Assembly (NCBI GenBank): GCA_038240295.1
Contig: JBBSDW010000138.1
Span: forward strand, 1-8,834
Length of the DNA: 8,834 nt
From: JABDDM01 sp038240295
Lineage (GTDB): Bacteria > Bacteroidota > Ignavibacteria > Palsa-1295
Direction of reading: 5' to 3'
The position numbers and the translations under genes were made by a program. Below the pieces are notes generated by a model. That model saw only the letters and a program-made list of their open reading frames with translations. It was not told where the DNA came from and made no database searches. Positions 1 to 5,066 of the stretch are shown one piece after another. Positions within the stretch are counted from its first letter, which is position 1; each line of letters opens with the position of its first letter.

Positions 1-8
1 AAGGATTT

Positions 9-77
9 GTTGGGTGTCGGGTGTCCGGTGCTGGTGTCGGATGTTGGTTGTCGGGTGTCAGGTATCCGAGAGCCGGT
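9..77. repeat. Degenerate heptamer array, GT-rich orientation (GTCGGGT type)
   Basis: About ten consecutive units close to GTCGGGT can be laid out with a 7-nt step: GTTGGGT, GTCGGGT, GTCCGGT, then a 6-nt unit, GTCGGAT, GTTGGTT, GTCGGGT, GTCAGGT, and weaker units to 77. The opposite orientation of the same motif follows at 121-190 and 263-304, so the three arrays form a long imperfect inverted repeat. An open frame of 72 codons crosses the array but reads only the repeat and looks non-coding. Heptamer tandem repeats are known in intergenic DNA of some bacteria, for example cyanobacterial STRRs. Function here is unknown. Confidence 0.75.
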
Positions 78-120
78 GTTCAATCCACCAAAAATCCTAA
101 AATTCAAAGATTCAGGATCA

Positions 121-190
121 CCGGGCACCCGACACCAGGCACCGGACACTAGGCACCGGACAGCGGATACCGGATACCGGATACCCGACA
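121..190. repeat. Degenerate heptamer array, AC-rich orientation (CCGGACA/CCCGACA type)
   Basis: Ten successive 7-nt units are visible without a break: CCGGGCA, CCCGACA, CCAGGCA, CCGGACA, CTAGGCA, CCGGACA, GCGGATA, CCGGATA, CCGGATA, CCCGACA. The unit is the reverse complement of the motif in the array at 9-77. A 43-nt A/T-richer segment (78-120) separates the two arrays, so a transcript could fold them together imperfectly. The units differ from one another by one or two substitutions but the phase is kept, which suggests expansion by slippage followed by mutation. Confidence 0.8.
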
Positions 191-262
191 TCACACCAAA
201 CTCCCTCTCCCGGAACCCAGCTTAAGGACGGAGTCGCAAAATGAGCAAGCGCCTGACCAAGT

Positions 263-304
263 GCCCGACATTTGACACCCGATACCCGGCACATGGCACC
301 CACC
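263..304. repeat. Third degenerate heptamer array, AC-rich orientation
   Basis: Six units keep a 7-nt step: GCCCGAC, ATTTGAC, ACCCGAT, ACCCGGC, ACATGGC, ACCCACC. They belong to the same motif family as the arrays at 9-77 and 121-190 and have the orientation of the latter. The segment between this array and the previous one (191-262) shows no recognisable gene. The array ends 75 nt before the tRNA-Pro gene, so it lies in or near that gene's upstream region. Confidence 0.65.
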
Positions 305-379
305 CCGAACCATTTAGCAAAAAGCATGTTTTTGGTGCGCGAAATTTTTGGGAGCCAAGTTTACTTCCGAATTCGCAAT

Positions 380-452
380 CGGGGCGTGGCGCAGCTGGTA
401 GCGCACCTGCTTTGGGAGCAGGGGGTCGCACGTTCGAATCGTGTCGCCCCGA
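380..452 (+). tRNA. tRNA-Pro (anticodon TGG)
   Basis: The 73-nt sequence folds as a complete cloverleaf. The acceptor stem CGGGGCG pairs with CGCCCCG, all seven pairs being Watson-Crick. The D stem is GCGC/GCGC, and the anticodon stem CCTGC pairs with GCAGG around the loop TTTGGGA. The T arm GCACG/CGTGT has one G-T pair and carries TTCGAAT as its loop. Positions 413-415 read TGG, which decodes proline CCN codons, and G37 follows as usual for tRNA-Pro. The discriminator is A at 452. The next bases are CTT, so CCA is not encoded and must be added after transcription. No other tRNA is adjacent. The gene lies just downstream of the heptamer arrays. Confidence 0.97.
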
Positions 453-612
453 CTTAGTTGGTTCTGGATTTTGGTCTCAGCATCCTGGCTGATCGGTTAT
501 ATTCGTTGGATTGATCTAACGATTTGCCTCATGTCCGTTCGCAGTTTCCTGATTGCGTGACTCGCGGCCGGTGTGCGCTGGTACTTAAAACACAAGTTAC
601 GCGTAACCCTAA

Positions 613-646
613 TTAAAAAAACGTCCCGTCAGTTTTAACCGACGAG
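613..646 (-). terminator. Rho-independent terminator of the DUF4142 gene
   Basis: Read on the minus strand, CTCGTCGG, the loop TTAAAA and CTGACGGG form an 8-bp stem with two G-T pairs. After ACG follows a run of seven T residues (615-621 on the plus strand). It begins about 26 nt beyond the stop codon of the DUF4142 gene, a normal place for its terminator. The rest of the tRNA-to-terminator gap (453-612) shows no gene that I can recognise. Confidence 0.8.
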
Positions 647-672
647 GCGCTCGCAGTCTCTTGACTCAATAT

Positions 673-1326
673 TTACTTCATTCCCGACATCTTCTTTTGC
701 AGCATGAGCGCATGATCGAGATGCTTTTGCACCGTTGGAATCGCGCTTACGATCATCTGTTTGAGCTCAGGAGCCTTTGCTATGCCCGACCATTCTTTGA
801 GGTCTGCGATATCTTTCTGATGATCTTCGACGATTCCGTCGATATAGGCTTTATCAAGAGAGGTACCGGAGCCCGCGTTGAGCTTTTCTGTCATGTCGGC
901 TACATCTTTAGGTGTTCCGTCATTGGCCGGCGGCATGGGCGTTATGTTCAGTTTCTTTGCTAGCGCTGCACCGCCGTTCTTTAGCTTCGTATGATCGGTG
1001 ACCATGAGATTAGCAAACGCCTTCACATCAGCCGACTTCGTCTTTCCAAGCATTACCTTGGCCATCGACACCTCGCCTGAATTCGCCTCATCAAGCTTTG
1101 CAAAAATGTTTGCGTCGGTCATAGCCGGCGCAGTTGCAGGATTCATCTTTGCGCCTGTGTCGGCTACAGGGTTCGGATTATTGGCGACTGTGTCGCTGTG
1201 CGTTGCATAGGTTGCCGAAGCCGAATCTACCGTCGTCTGGTCTGTCTTCTTGGCGCACGAACTCATCAATAACGAAAACGAGAGTGCCGTAGTCAAAAAC
1301 GCCAAGTTCAAAAATCTTTTTTGCAT
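673..1326 (-). CDS. DUF4142 domain lipoprotein
   Basis: The 217-residue product begins with a charged start (MQKR), a hydrophobic segment at about residues 5-20 and a lipobox-like LMSSC ending at Cys24, so it is probably a lipid-anchored exported protein. Residues 25-70 are rich in Ala, Thr, Asn and Pro and look like a flexible linker. Residues about 71-217 match the DUF4142 family (COG3652-like), which is predicted to be an all-alpha, ferritin-like bundle. His112 in TDHTKL, His169 in EDHQKD, and His202 and His205 in KHLDHA are regularly placed on predicted helices. The family's function is not established; links with stress or the envelope are only suggestive. The start has no Shine-Dalgarno sequence but an A/T-rich leader containing AAATTTTA. 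It stands alone with its own terminator. Confidence 0.9.
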   Translation of the reverse strand: MQKRFLNLAFLTTALSFSLLMSSCAKKTDQTTVDSASATYATHSDTVANNPNPVADTGAKMNPATAPAMTDANIFAKLDEANSGEVSMAKVMLGKTKSADVKAFANLMVTDHTKLKNGGAALAKKLNITPMPPANDGTPKDVADMTEKLNAGSGTSLDKAYIDGIVEDHQKDIADLKEWSGIAKAPELKQMIVSAIPTVQKHLDHALMLQKKMSGMK

Positions 1327-1405
1327 AGTTTTGAGTTGTAAAATTTATGTGAGATTGTCTGCCACGCCACTTACAAGATTTGTGCCGAGTCTTTCGGGCT
1401 CAATT

Positions 1406-1426
1406 TCTTAGTTCTTAGTTCTTAGT
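1406..1426. repeat. Heptamer array TCTTAGT x3
   Basis: Three identical TCTTAGT units stand at 1406-1412, 1413-1419 and 1420-1426, followed by TGGGG. The heptamer is unrelated in sequence to the GTCGGGT family near the left end of the window, although the period is the same. Confidence 0.9.
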
Positions 1427-1487
1427 TGGGGCTCAGGGAACCGATGACTTCTTCTCGTGGCTACCAGTCCCACAATGCCTAACGATC

Positions 1488-1647
1488 CGTCATTGCGAGC
1501 GGAGTTTGTTTTGCGCAGCAACACAAACGGAGCGAAGCAATCCTTATGCTCTTGGGACATCGCCTCAGTACGAATCTTCGTGGCAAAAGCGTGCAGATTG
1601 CTTCGTCGGTTGATTCGCGCTGCGAATCACTCTTCCTCGCAATGACG
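1488..1647. repeat. Multi-palindromic interspersed element, copy 1 (complete)
   Basis: The ends are a perfect 12-bp inverted repeat, CGTCATTGCGAG (1488-1499) and CTCGCAATGACG (1636-1647). Inside is a second perfect inverted pair, CGAAGCAATC (1533-1542) and GATTGCTTCG (1596-1605). Between the left end and the inner arm lies an imperfect hairpin around GCGCAGC. Between the right inner arm and the right end lies the hairpin GATTCGC-GCT-GCGAATC (1612-1628). The element has no coding capacity and resembles the GTCATTGCGAG repeats widely seen in bacterial genomes, of REP or MITE character. It could form a cruciform with side hairpins. Confidence 0.85.
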
Positions 1648-1663
1648 TCGTTTGGGCTCTGGT

Positions 1664-1691
1664 TCTTAATTCTTAGGTCTTAGTTCTTAGT
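1664..1691. repeat. Heptamer array TCTTAGT x4 (two units degenerate)
   Basis: The units are TCTTAAT, TCTTAGG, TCTTAGT and TCTTAGT, followed by TGGGG as in the first array. It opens the second unit of the composite repeat. Confidence 0.85.
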
Positions 1692-1747
1692 TGGGGTTCG
1701 GGGACCGATGATTTCGTATTGAGGCTACCAGTACCACAATGCCCTAA

Positions 1748-1860
1748 CGAAGCAATCTTTATGTTCGGGGTCATCGCTTCAGTACAAATCATCGTGGCAA
1801 AAGCGTGCAGATTGCTTCGTCGGTCGATTCGCTCTGCGAATCAATCCTCCTCGCAATGAC
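1748..1860. repeat. Multi-palindromic interspersed element, copy 2 (left end deleted)
   Basis: This copy keeps the inner arms CGAAGCAATC (1748-1757) and GATTGCTTCG (1810-1819). It also keeps the right hairpin GATTCGC-TCT-GCGAATC (1826-1842) and the right end CTCGCAATGAC (1850-1860). The left end and first hairpin are missing. Compared with copy 1, the sequence jumps from CCTAACGA directly into AGCAATC, as if about 50 nt had been lost between two short CGA repeats. The stem of the right hairpin is unchanged between copies while its loop differs. Confidence 0.8.
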
Positions 1861-1889
1861 TCCGCCAAAACGTTACGGCCTGTTCCCCA

Positions 1890-1917
1890 ACTAAGAACTA
1901 AGCATTAAGAACTAAGA
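1890..1917. repeat. Heptamer array, inverted orientation (ACTAAGA x4)
   Basis: Four units, ACTAAGA, ACTAAGC, ATTAAGA and ACTAAGA, are the reverse complement of the TCTTAGT arrays at 1406 and 1664. They are preceded by CCCCA, the complement of the TGGGG that follows the other arrays. The array ends two bases before the stop codon of the reductase gene. Confidence 0.85.
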
Positions 1918-1919
1918 AC

Positions 1920-2921
1920 TCAAAGATTCAGCGATCCCATCATCGGTGTCGGGTAGCGGTCGCCCTGGACTTTGTGCTCGGTTGTGATGGCATTGAGCTT
2001 TTGGAGTTCGTCGTTGGTAAGTACGATGGCTGTCGAACCTACGTTCTCTTCGAGATACTTGATTCGCTTTGTGCCGGGGATCGGTGCGATGTCATCGCCT
2101 TGTGCGAAGATCCATGCAAGCGCAATTTGAGAGGGCGTCGCGCCACGTGCGGCCGCGACTTCTTTGACGGTCTCAAGAATGGCGAGATTGCTGTCGAAGG
2201 CTTCGCCCTGGAATCGTGGAAGCATTGCGCGAAAATCTCCCTTTGGGATTTCGCTTGGCGAGCTGAATTGACCTGCCAAAAATCCTCTCCCGAGCGGCGA
2301 ATACGGTACAAGCGCGATTCCAAGCTCGCGCATGGCTGGCAGATTTTCCTTTTCGATATCGCGAGTCCAGATCGAATATTCACTCTGAACTGCCGCGATT
2401 GGGTGAACGGCGTGTGCCCGACGAATCGTTGCCGCAGATGCCTCCGATAGTCCGAGAAATCGAACCTTGCCAGCCTGCACCAACTCTGACATGGCACCAA
2501 CCGTATCTTCGATCGGAGTATTTTTATCGACGCGATGCTGGTAATAAAGATCGATCGTGTCGATTCCTAAACGCTTGAGCGAGGCATCGCAAGCTTCTTT
2601 AACATATTCTGGTGTTCCGACGACCTTGCGAGTTTCGTTGCCATGTTCGTCCACGATTCGTACGTTACCGAACTTCGTTGCGATGATAACCTTGTCTCGA
2701 CGGTCTCGAAATGCCCGACCTACGAGTTCTTCGTTGTGGCCATAGCCATACATGTCGGCTGTATCGAAAAAATTGATGCCGAGCTCGAGTGCGCGGTGCA
2801 TCGTCGCGATCGACTGTGCCTCGTTCGTGTCTCCATAAAATGCCGACATCCCCATACAGCCGAGGCCAAGCTGAGAGACGAAAAGTCCACCGGTGCCCAA
2901 CGTTACAGATTTCATAGTCAT
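1920..2921 (-). CDS. Aldo/keto reductase (AKR13/YakC-like)
   Basis: The 333-residue protein is a full-length soluble aldo/keto reductase with the (alpha/beta)8-barrel pattern. It should reduce aldehydes or ketones with NADPH in the cytoplasm; the natural substrate cannot be told. The catalytic tetrad is intact: Asp53 in FFDTADMYG, Tyr58, Lys83 in ATKFG and His129 in YYQHRVD. The start LGLGCMGMSAFYG and the later PYSPLGRGFL are typical of the YakC/AKR13-type group. The C-terminal IPGTKRIKYLEEN supplies the residues that usually bind the NADP 2'-phosphate. Translation probably starts at the first ATG of ATG-ACT-ATG; starting two codons later would change little. There is no Shine-Dalgarno sequence, only an A/T-rich leader. 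The gene diverges from the zinc-ribbon gene, and its stop codon abuts the inverted heptamer array. Confidence 0.95.
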   Translation of the reverse strand: MTMKSVTLGTGGLFVSQLGLGCMGMSAFYGDTNEAQSIATMHRALELGINFFDTADMYGYGHNEELVGRAFRDRRDKVIIATKFGNVRIVDEHGNETRKVVGTPEYVKEACDASLKRLGIDTIDLYYQHRVDKNTPIEDTVGAMSELVQAGKVRFLGLSEASAATIRRAHAVHPIAAVQSEYSIWTRDIEKENLPAMRELGIALVPYSPLGRGFLAGQFSSPSEIPKGDFRAMLPRFQGEAFDSNLAILETVKEVAAARGATPSQIALAWIFAQGDDIAPIPGTKRIKYLEENVGSTAIVLTNDELQKLNAITTEHKVQGDRYPTPMMGSLNL

Positions 2922-3034
2922 AAAATTTAATTGAGAGCTGTCTTATAATTCGATTGGGCGAAGATTGGTTGTGGCGTTTCTGCAAAGATTGCTCAGTGGA
3001 ATTGCATCAGGCGGGTGCCTGTTGTTAGCTCCAG
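2922..3034. promoter_or_regulatory. Divergent intergenic region (probable promoters, weakly supported)
   Basis: This 113-nt gap separates two genes that point away from each other, so it should hold promoters for both. A TATAAT hexamer stands at 2944-2949 on the plus strand, and its complement gives TATAAG-like sequence on the minus strand. I see no convincing -35 element at the right distance for either direction. The assignment therefore rests on gene arrangement more than on motifs. Confidence 0.3.
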
Positions 3035-3340
3035 ATGAATGTTTTAGTCTCCGTTCTGCTCCTGCTTGGAGCGATGTATCTGATCTGGTGGGGATATAAG
3101 AATCTTGTTCGCCGTGAAGGCGAGCGGGGCGAGTTTGCGGTCGAAGGGCAGGCCTGTCACTTATGCCGCAGGGCATTCCCGATCGATCAGCTTGTCATTC
3201 GCGAGAAGCTCGCGGGATTTGAAAATTATTTTTGCGGCGACTGCATTACCGCACTCATGCTCGACTGGCAGGAAAAGCAGCAGAGGATGAGCGAATTCGA
3301 ACTAACCAATACTCCAGTTGACAACGATCGGCACAATTGA
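3035..3340 (+). CDS. Small membrane-anchored zinc-ribbon protein, function unknown
   Basis: The 101-residue product has a hydrophobic segment at about residues 3-20 (VLVSVLLLLGAMYLIWWGY) followed by positive residues KNLVRR. This suggests a single N-terminal membrane anchor with the rest in the cytoplasm. Two CxxC pairs, Cys41-His-Leu-Cys44 and Cys67-Gly-Asp-Cys70, are spaced as in a zinc ribbon. The C-terminal third is hydrophilic. I do not recognise a named family. The last 23 nt overlap the start of dusB, so the two are probably cotranscribed and their translation may be coupled. No clear ribosome binding site precedes the ATG. It may be an accessory membrane protein, but a role in tRNA modification cannot be inferred from linkage alone. 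Confidence 0.75.
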   Translation: MNVLVSVLLLLGAMYLIWWGYKNLVRREGERGEFAVEGQACHLCRRAFPIDQLVIREKLAGFENYFCGDCITALMLDWQEKQQRMSEFELTNTPVDNDRHN

Positions 3341-4331
3341 ATTAGGCGAACGTCCGGTGCTGTTGGCGCCGATGGAGGACGTTACCGATGTCAGCTTTCG
3401 GCTCGTTGCGCGCCGGATGGGTGCGGATGCAGTTTATACGGAATTCATCTCTAGCGAGGCGCTTATTCGCGCCGCCGCGAAGTCCATGCGCAAGATGGTC
3501 ACGCTGCCCGAAGAGCGGCCGGTTGCGATCCAGATTTTTGGCGGCGACCCCACCGTCATGCGAGAGGCAGCTCAGATCTCAGAACAGGCTGGTCCCGATT
3601 TCATCGATATCAATTGTGGCTGTTGGGTCAAAGGAGTAACAGGCAAAGGCGCCGGCGCAGGATTGCTGAAGGACCCGTCGCGAATGGAAGCGATGGTGCG
3701 CGCTACTTCCGACGCAGTGAATTTGCCGGTGACGGTCAAGACGCGCCTCGGATGGGATCACGAAACGATCAATATTCTCAACATCGCACCGATGCTCGAA
3801 CAGGCAGGTGCGAAGGCCCTCACGATTCACTGCCGCACTCGCAGCATGGGGCACTCTGGTGAAGCCGACTGGTCTTGGATCCCGAGGATCAAAGAACGCG
3901 TGGGAATTCCAGTGTTCCTCAATGGCGATGTCAAGACCCCGGAAGATGCAGAACGGGCCTTTCGAGAAACGGGATGCGACGCAGTAATGGTCGGGCGAGC
4001 TGCGATCAATAACCCGTTCGTCTTCCGGCAAATAAAAGATTATTTTGCGACCGGTACCTACCGCGATCCTTCAGTCGAGGAGCGATTCGATCTTTGCGTT
4101 GAGCATCTCAACATGTCGATTGAATCGAAAGGGGAATTGCGCGCGATCCTCGAATATCGAAAATATTACGCCGGATATCTCAAAGGCCTTTTCGGTGTTA
4201 GTAAACTCCGCGCCGATCTCATGCGCATCACCGAGCGCGATGCAGTCTTCGAAGCGATCAACGCCTTCCGCGATCGCTATCTGTCGGAGTTCGGGGATCT
4301 GGTTGACAGTCAGATCGCTAAGGCGGCGTAG
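3318..4331 (+). CDS. dusB: tRNA-dihydrouridine synthase (DusB-like)
   Basis: The 337-residue protein is a flavin-dependent enzyme that reduces specific uridines in the tRNA D-loop to dihydrouridine using NAD(P)H. The N-terminal TIM barrel starts with the FMN-binding LLAPMEDVTD (about 15-24). Catalytic Cys102 lies in DINCGCWVKGV, and VKTRLGWD (about 140-147) and HCRTR (171-175) follow. NGDV and MVGRAAINNP form the phosphate-binding end of the barrel, and an alpha-helical C-terminal domain completes it. Most Dus proteins have Cys-Pro at the active site; here it is Cys-Trp, which may be a lineage feature. No ATG fits: a stop lies in frame at 3303-3305, and the first internal Met is inside APMED. 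TTG at 3318 is therefore the likely start, 23 nt inside the upstream gene. Confidence 0.95.
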   Translation: MTTIGTIELGERPVLLAPMEDVTDVSFRLVARRMGADAVYTEFISSEALIRAAAKSMRKMVTLPEERPVAIQIFGGDPTVMREAAQISEQAGPDFIDINCGCWVKGVTGKGAGAGLLKDPSRMEAMVRATSDAVNLPVTVKTRLGWDHETINILNIAPMLEQAGAKALTIHCRTRSMGHSGEADWSWIPRIKERVGIPVFLNGDVKTPEDAERAFRETGCDAVMVGRAAINNPFVFRQIKDYFATGTYRDPSVEERFDLCVEHLNMSIESKGELRAILEYRKYYAGYLKGLFGVSKLRADLMRITERDAVFEAINAFRDRYLSEFGDLVDSQIAKAA

Positions 4332-4356
4332 TAGGAAATTTCAATTTCAATGAAGC

Positions 4357-4662
4357 ATGGAAAACGCTATGGGACGGTTAGTCATCCACCCCGGTCAACA
4401 TATTGCCGAAGAGCTTACTGAAAGGAAGATGAGTGCATCGGAATTGGCGAGGCAATTGTCCGTGCCGGCAAATCGGATAACCGAAATTATAAACGGCGAG
4501 CGCGCTCTGACTGGGGACACGGCGCTAAGGCTCGCACATTTTTTTGGTACGTCTCCTGAATTTTGGATCAACCTCCACAGTGCGTATGATCTCAGGATCG
4601 CGGAGCAAAAGCTGGGCAAAACACTACGAACGCTCGTCTTAAAGCCCAAGGTTGCGGCTTAA
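4357..4662 (+). CDS. HigA-family antitoxin-like HTH protein, no toxin partner visible
   Basis: The 101-residue protein begins close to the family signature IHPGQHIAEEL and contains a helix-turn-helix at about residues 26-60 (SASELARQLSVPANRITEIINGER in outline). ALRLAHFFGTSPEFWINLHSAYDL follows. This is typical of the HigA/VapI group of antitoxins, which bind their own operator and neutralise an mRNA-cleaving HigB toxin. HigB normally precedes HigA directly, but here dusB ends 25 nt upstream and no HigB-like frame is present. The protein is therefore an orphan antitoxin or a domesticated transcription regulator. ATG at 4369, four codons on, is a possible alternative start; a sequence resembling AGGA lies too far upstream of either to decide. 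Cotranscription with dusB is likely. Confidence 0.88.
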   Translation: MENAMGRLVIHPGQHIAEELTERKMSASELARQLSVPANRITEIINGERALTGDTALRLAHFFGTSPEFWINLHSAYDLRIAEQKLGKTLRTLVLKPKVAA

Positions 4663-4665
4663 AAC

Positions 4666-4690
4666 ATCCCTCTTCGGAGAGAAGTGGGAT
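4666..4690 (+). other. Hairpin just after the HigA-like gene
   Basis: ATCCC-T-CTTC, loop GGAGA, GAAG-T-GGGAT forms a 9-bp stem with one T-T mismatch, beginning three bases after the stop codon. No T run follows, so it is not a standard intrinsic terminator. It may protect the 3' end or act with another factor. A separate perfect 12-nt palindrome, TGAGAGCTCTCA, is at 4702-4713. Confidence 0.5.
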
Positions 4691-4710
4691 CTCGCCTCAT
4701 TTGAGAGCTC

Positions 4711-4968
4711 TCATTTCTGCGAATGCAACCCGACCTTGTTGCCTTCTGAGTCGATGATGAACGCCATATTCCCGATCTCAGGCGAGATCTGCGTCTTCGG
4801 CATAGCTACCTGACCGCCTGCGGCCTTTCAATTTCCCATATCTGCCCGGAAATCCTACCATATTCATACCCATCATTTCGCCCATTGGCTGCATCTGGAT
4901 GTCGAAGATCGTCTCTCGTAGAATTTTTGTGCGCCGTTTATGTTCGCGGCAAAAGGGTGCTCAAACCG
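4711..4968 (-). pseudogene. Decayed VOC/glyoxalase-like gene
   Basis: Reading the minus strand, three frames give fragments of one VOC-superfamily protein in order. The first (about 4968-4915) reads HPFAANINGAQKFYE. The second (from 4912) reads TIFDIQMQPMGEMMGMNMV and ends near GFPG. The third reads AAGGQVAMPKT, later GNMAFIIDSEGNKVGLHSQK, and stops at 4711-4713. The first junction is explained by two extra bases (4913-4914, an AG after GAG). The second involves a frame change and loss of roughly 30-40 codons around 4830, with an in-frame TGA beside it. A stop at 4969-4971 also cuts the N-terminus. Family members have about 120-130 residues, while about 80 remain. The intact protein would have been a small metal-dependent lyase, dioxygenase or binding protein. 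It is no longer translatable as one product. Confidence 0.75.
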
Positions 4969-5066
4969 TTAACTTTTAATGATTGGGGGAGCCACCTTTC
5001 GCTGCCTCGTGTTTTCGGCGCTCCATGAATCATCCGACTTCACAAACCAGCCAAAAACCGCGTTAA

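Larger units (their letters stand above)
1406..1917. repeat. Composite intergenic repeat: duplicated palindromic element bounded by heptamer arrays
   Basis: The region between the DUF4142 and aldo/keto reductase genes consists of two related units. Each starts with TCTTAGT heptamers, then TGGGG, then a segment containing ACCGATGA and, further on, CTACCAGT and CACAATGCC, and then a palindromic element (1488-1647 and about 1748-1860). After the second unit the heptamer array recurs in inverted orientation (1890-1917), so the whole block has inverted ends. A 62-codon open frame at 1457-1645 runs through the first palindromic element and is almost certainly not a gene. The right array touches the stop codon of the reductase gene. 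This looks like a tandem duplication of an interspersed repeat. Confidence 0.75.

Noticed and set aside
7..225. 72-codon open frame on the plus strand
   Set aside because: It reads straight through the heptamer arrays and has repeat-driven composition with no recognisable protein features.
9..304. Possible CRISPR array
   Set aside because: The repeat units are 7 nt with no intervening unique spacers, and no cas genes are present.
661..963. 100-codon open frame opposite the DUF4142 gene
   Set aside because: It is antisense to a well-supported lipoprotein gene and shows no family motif.
1457..1645. 62-codon open frame in the composite repeat
   Set aside because: It is a translation of the palindromic element; the second copy of the unit does not preserve it.
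1488..1647. Insertion sequence with transposase
   Set aside because: The 160-nt element has inverted ends but no coding capacity and no clear target-site duplication, so it is at most a non-autonomous element.
4340..4360. Possible HigB toxin or remnant upstream of the HigA-like gene
   Set aside because: Only 25 nt separate it from dusB. The ATG at 4350 opens a short out-of-frame reading with no resemblance to HigB.
4666..4690. Intrinsic terminator for the dusB/HigA-like run
   Set aside because: A stem is present but no T run follows it, so it is listed only as a hairpin.
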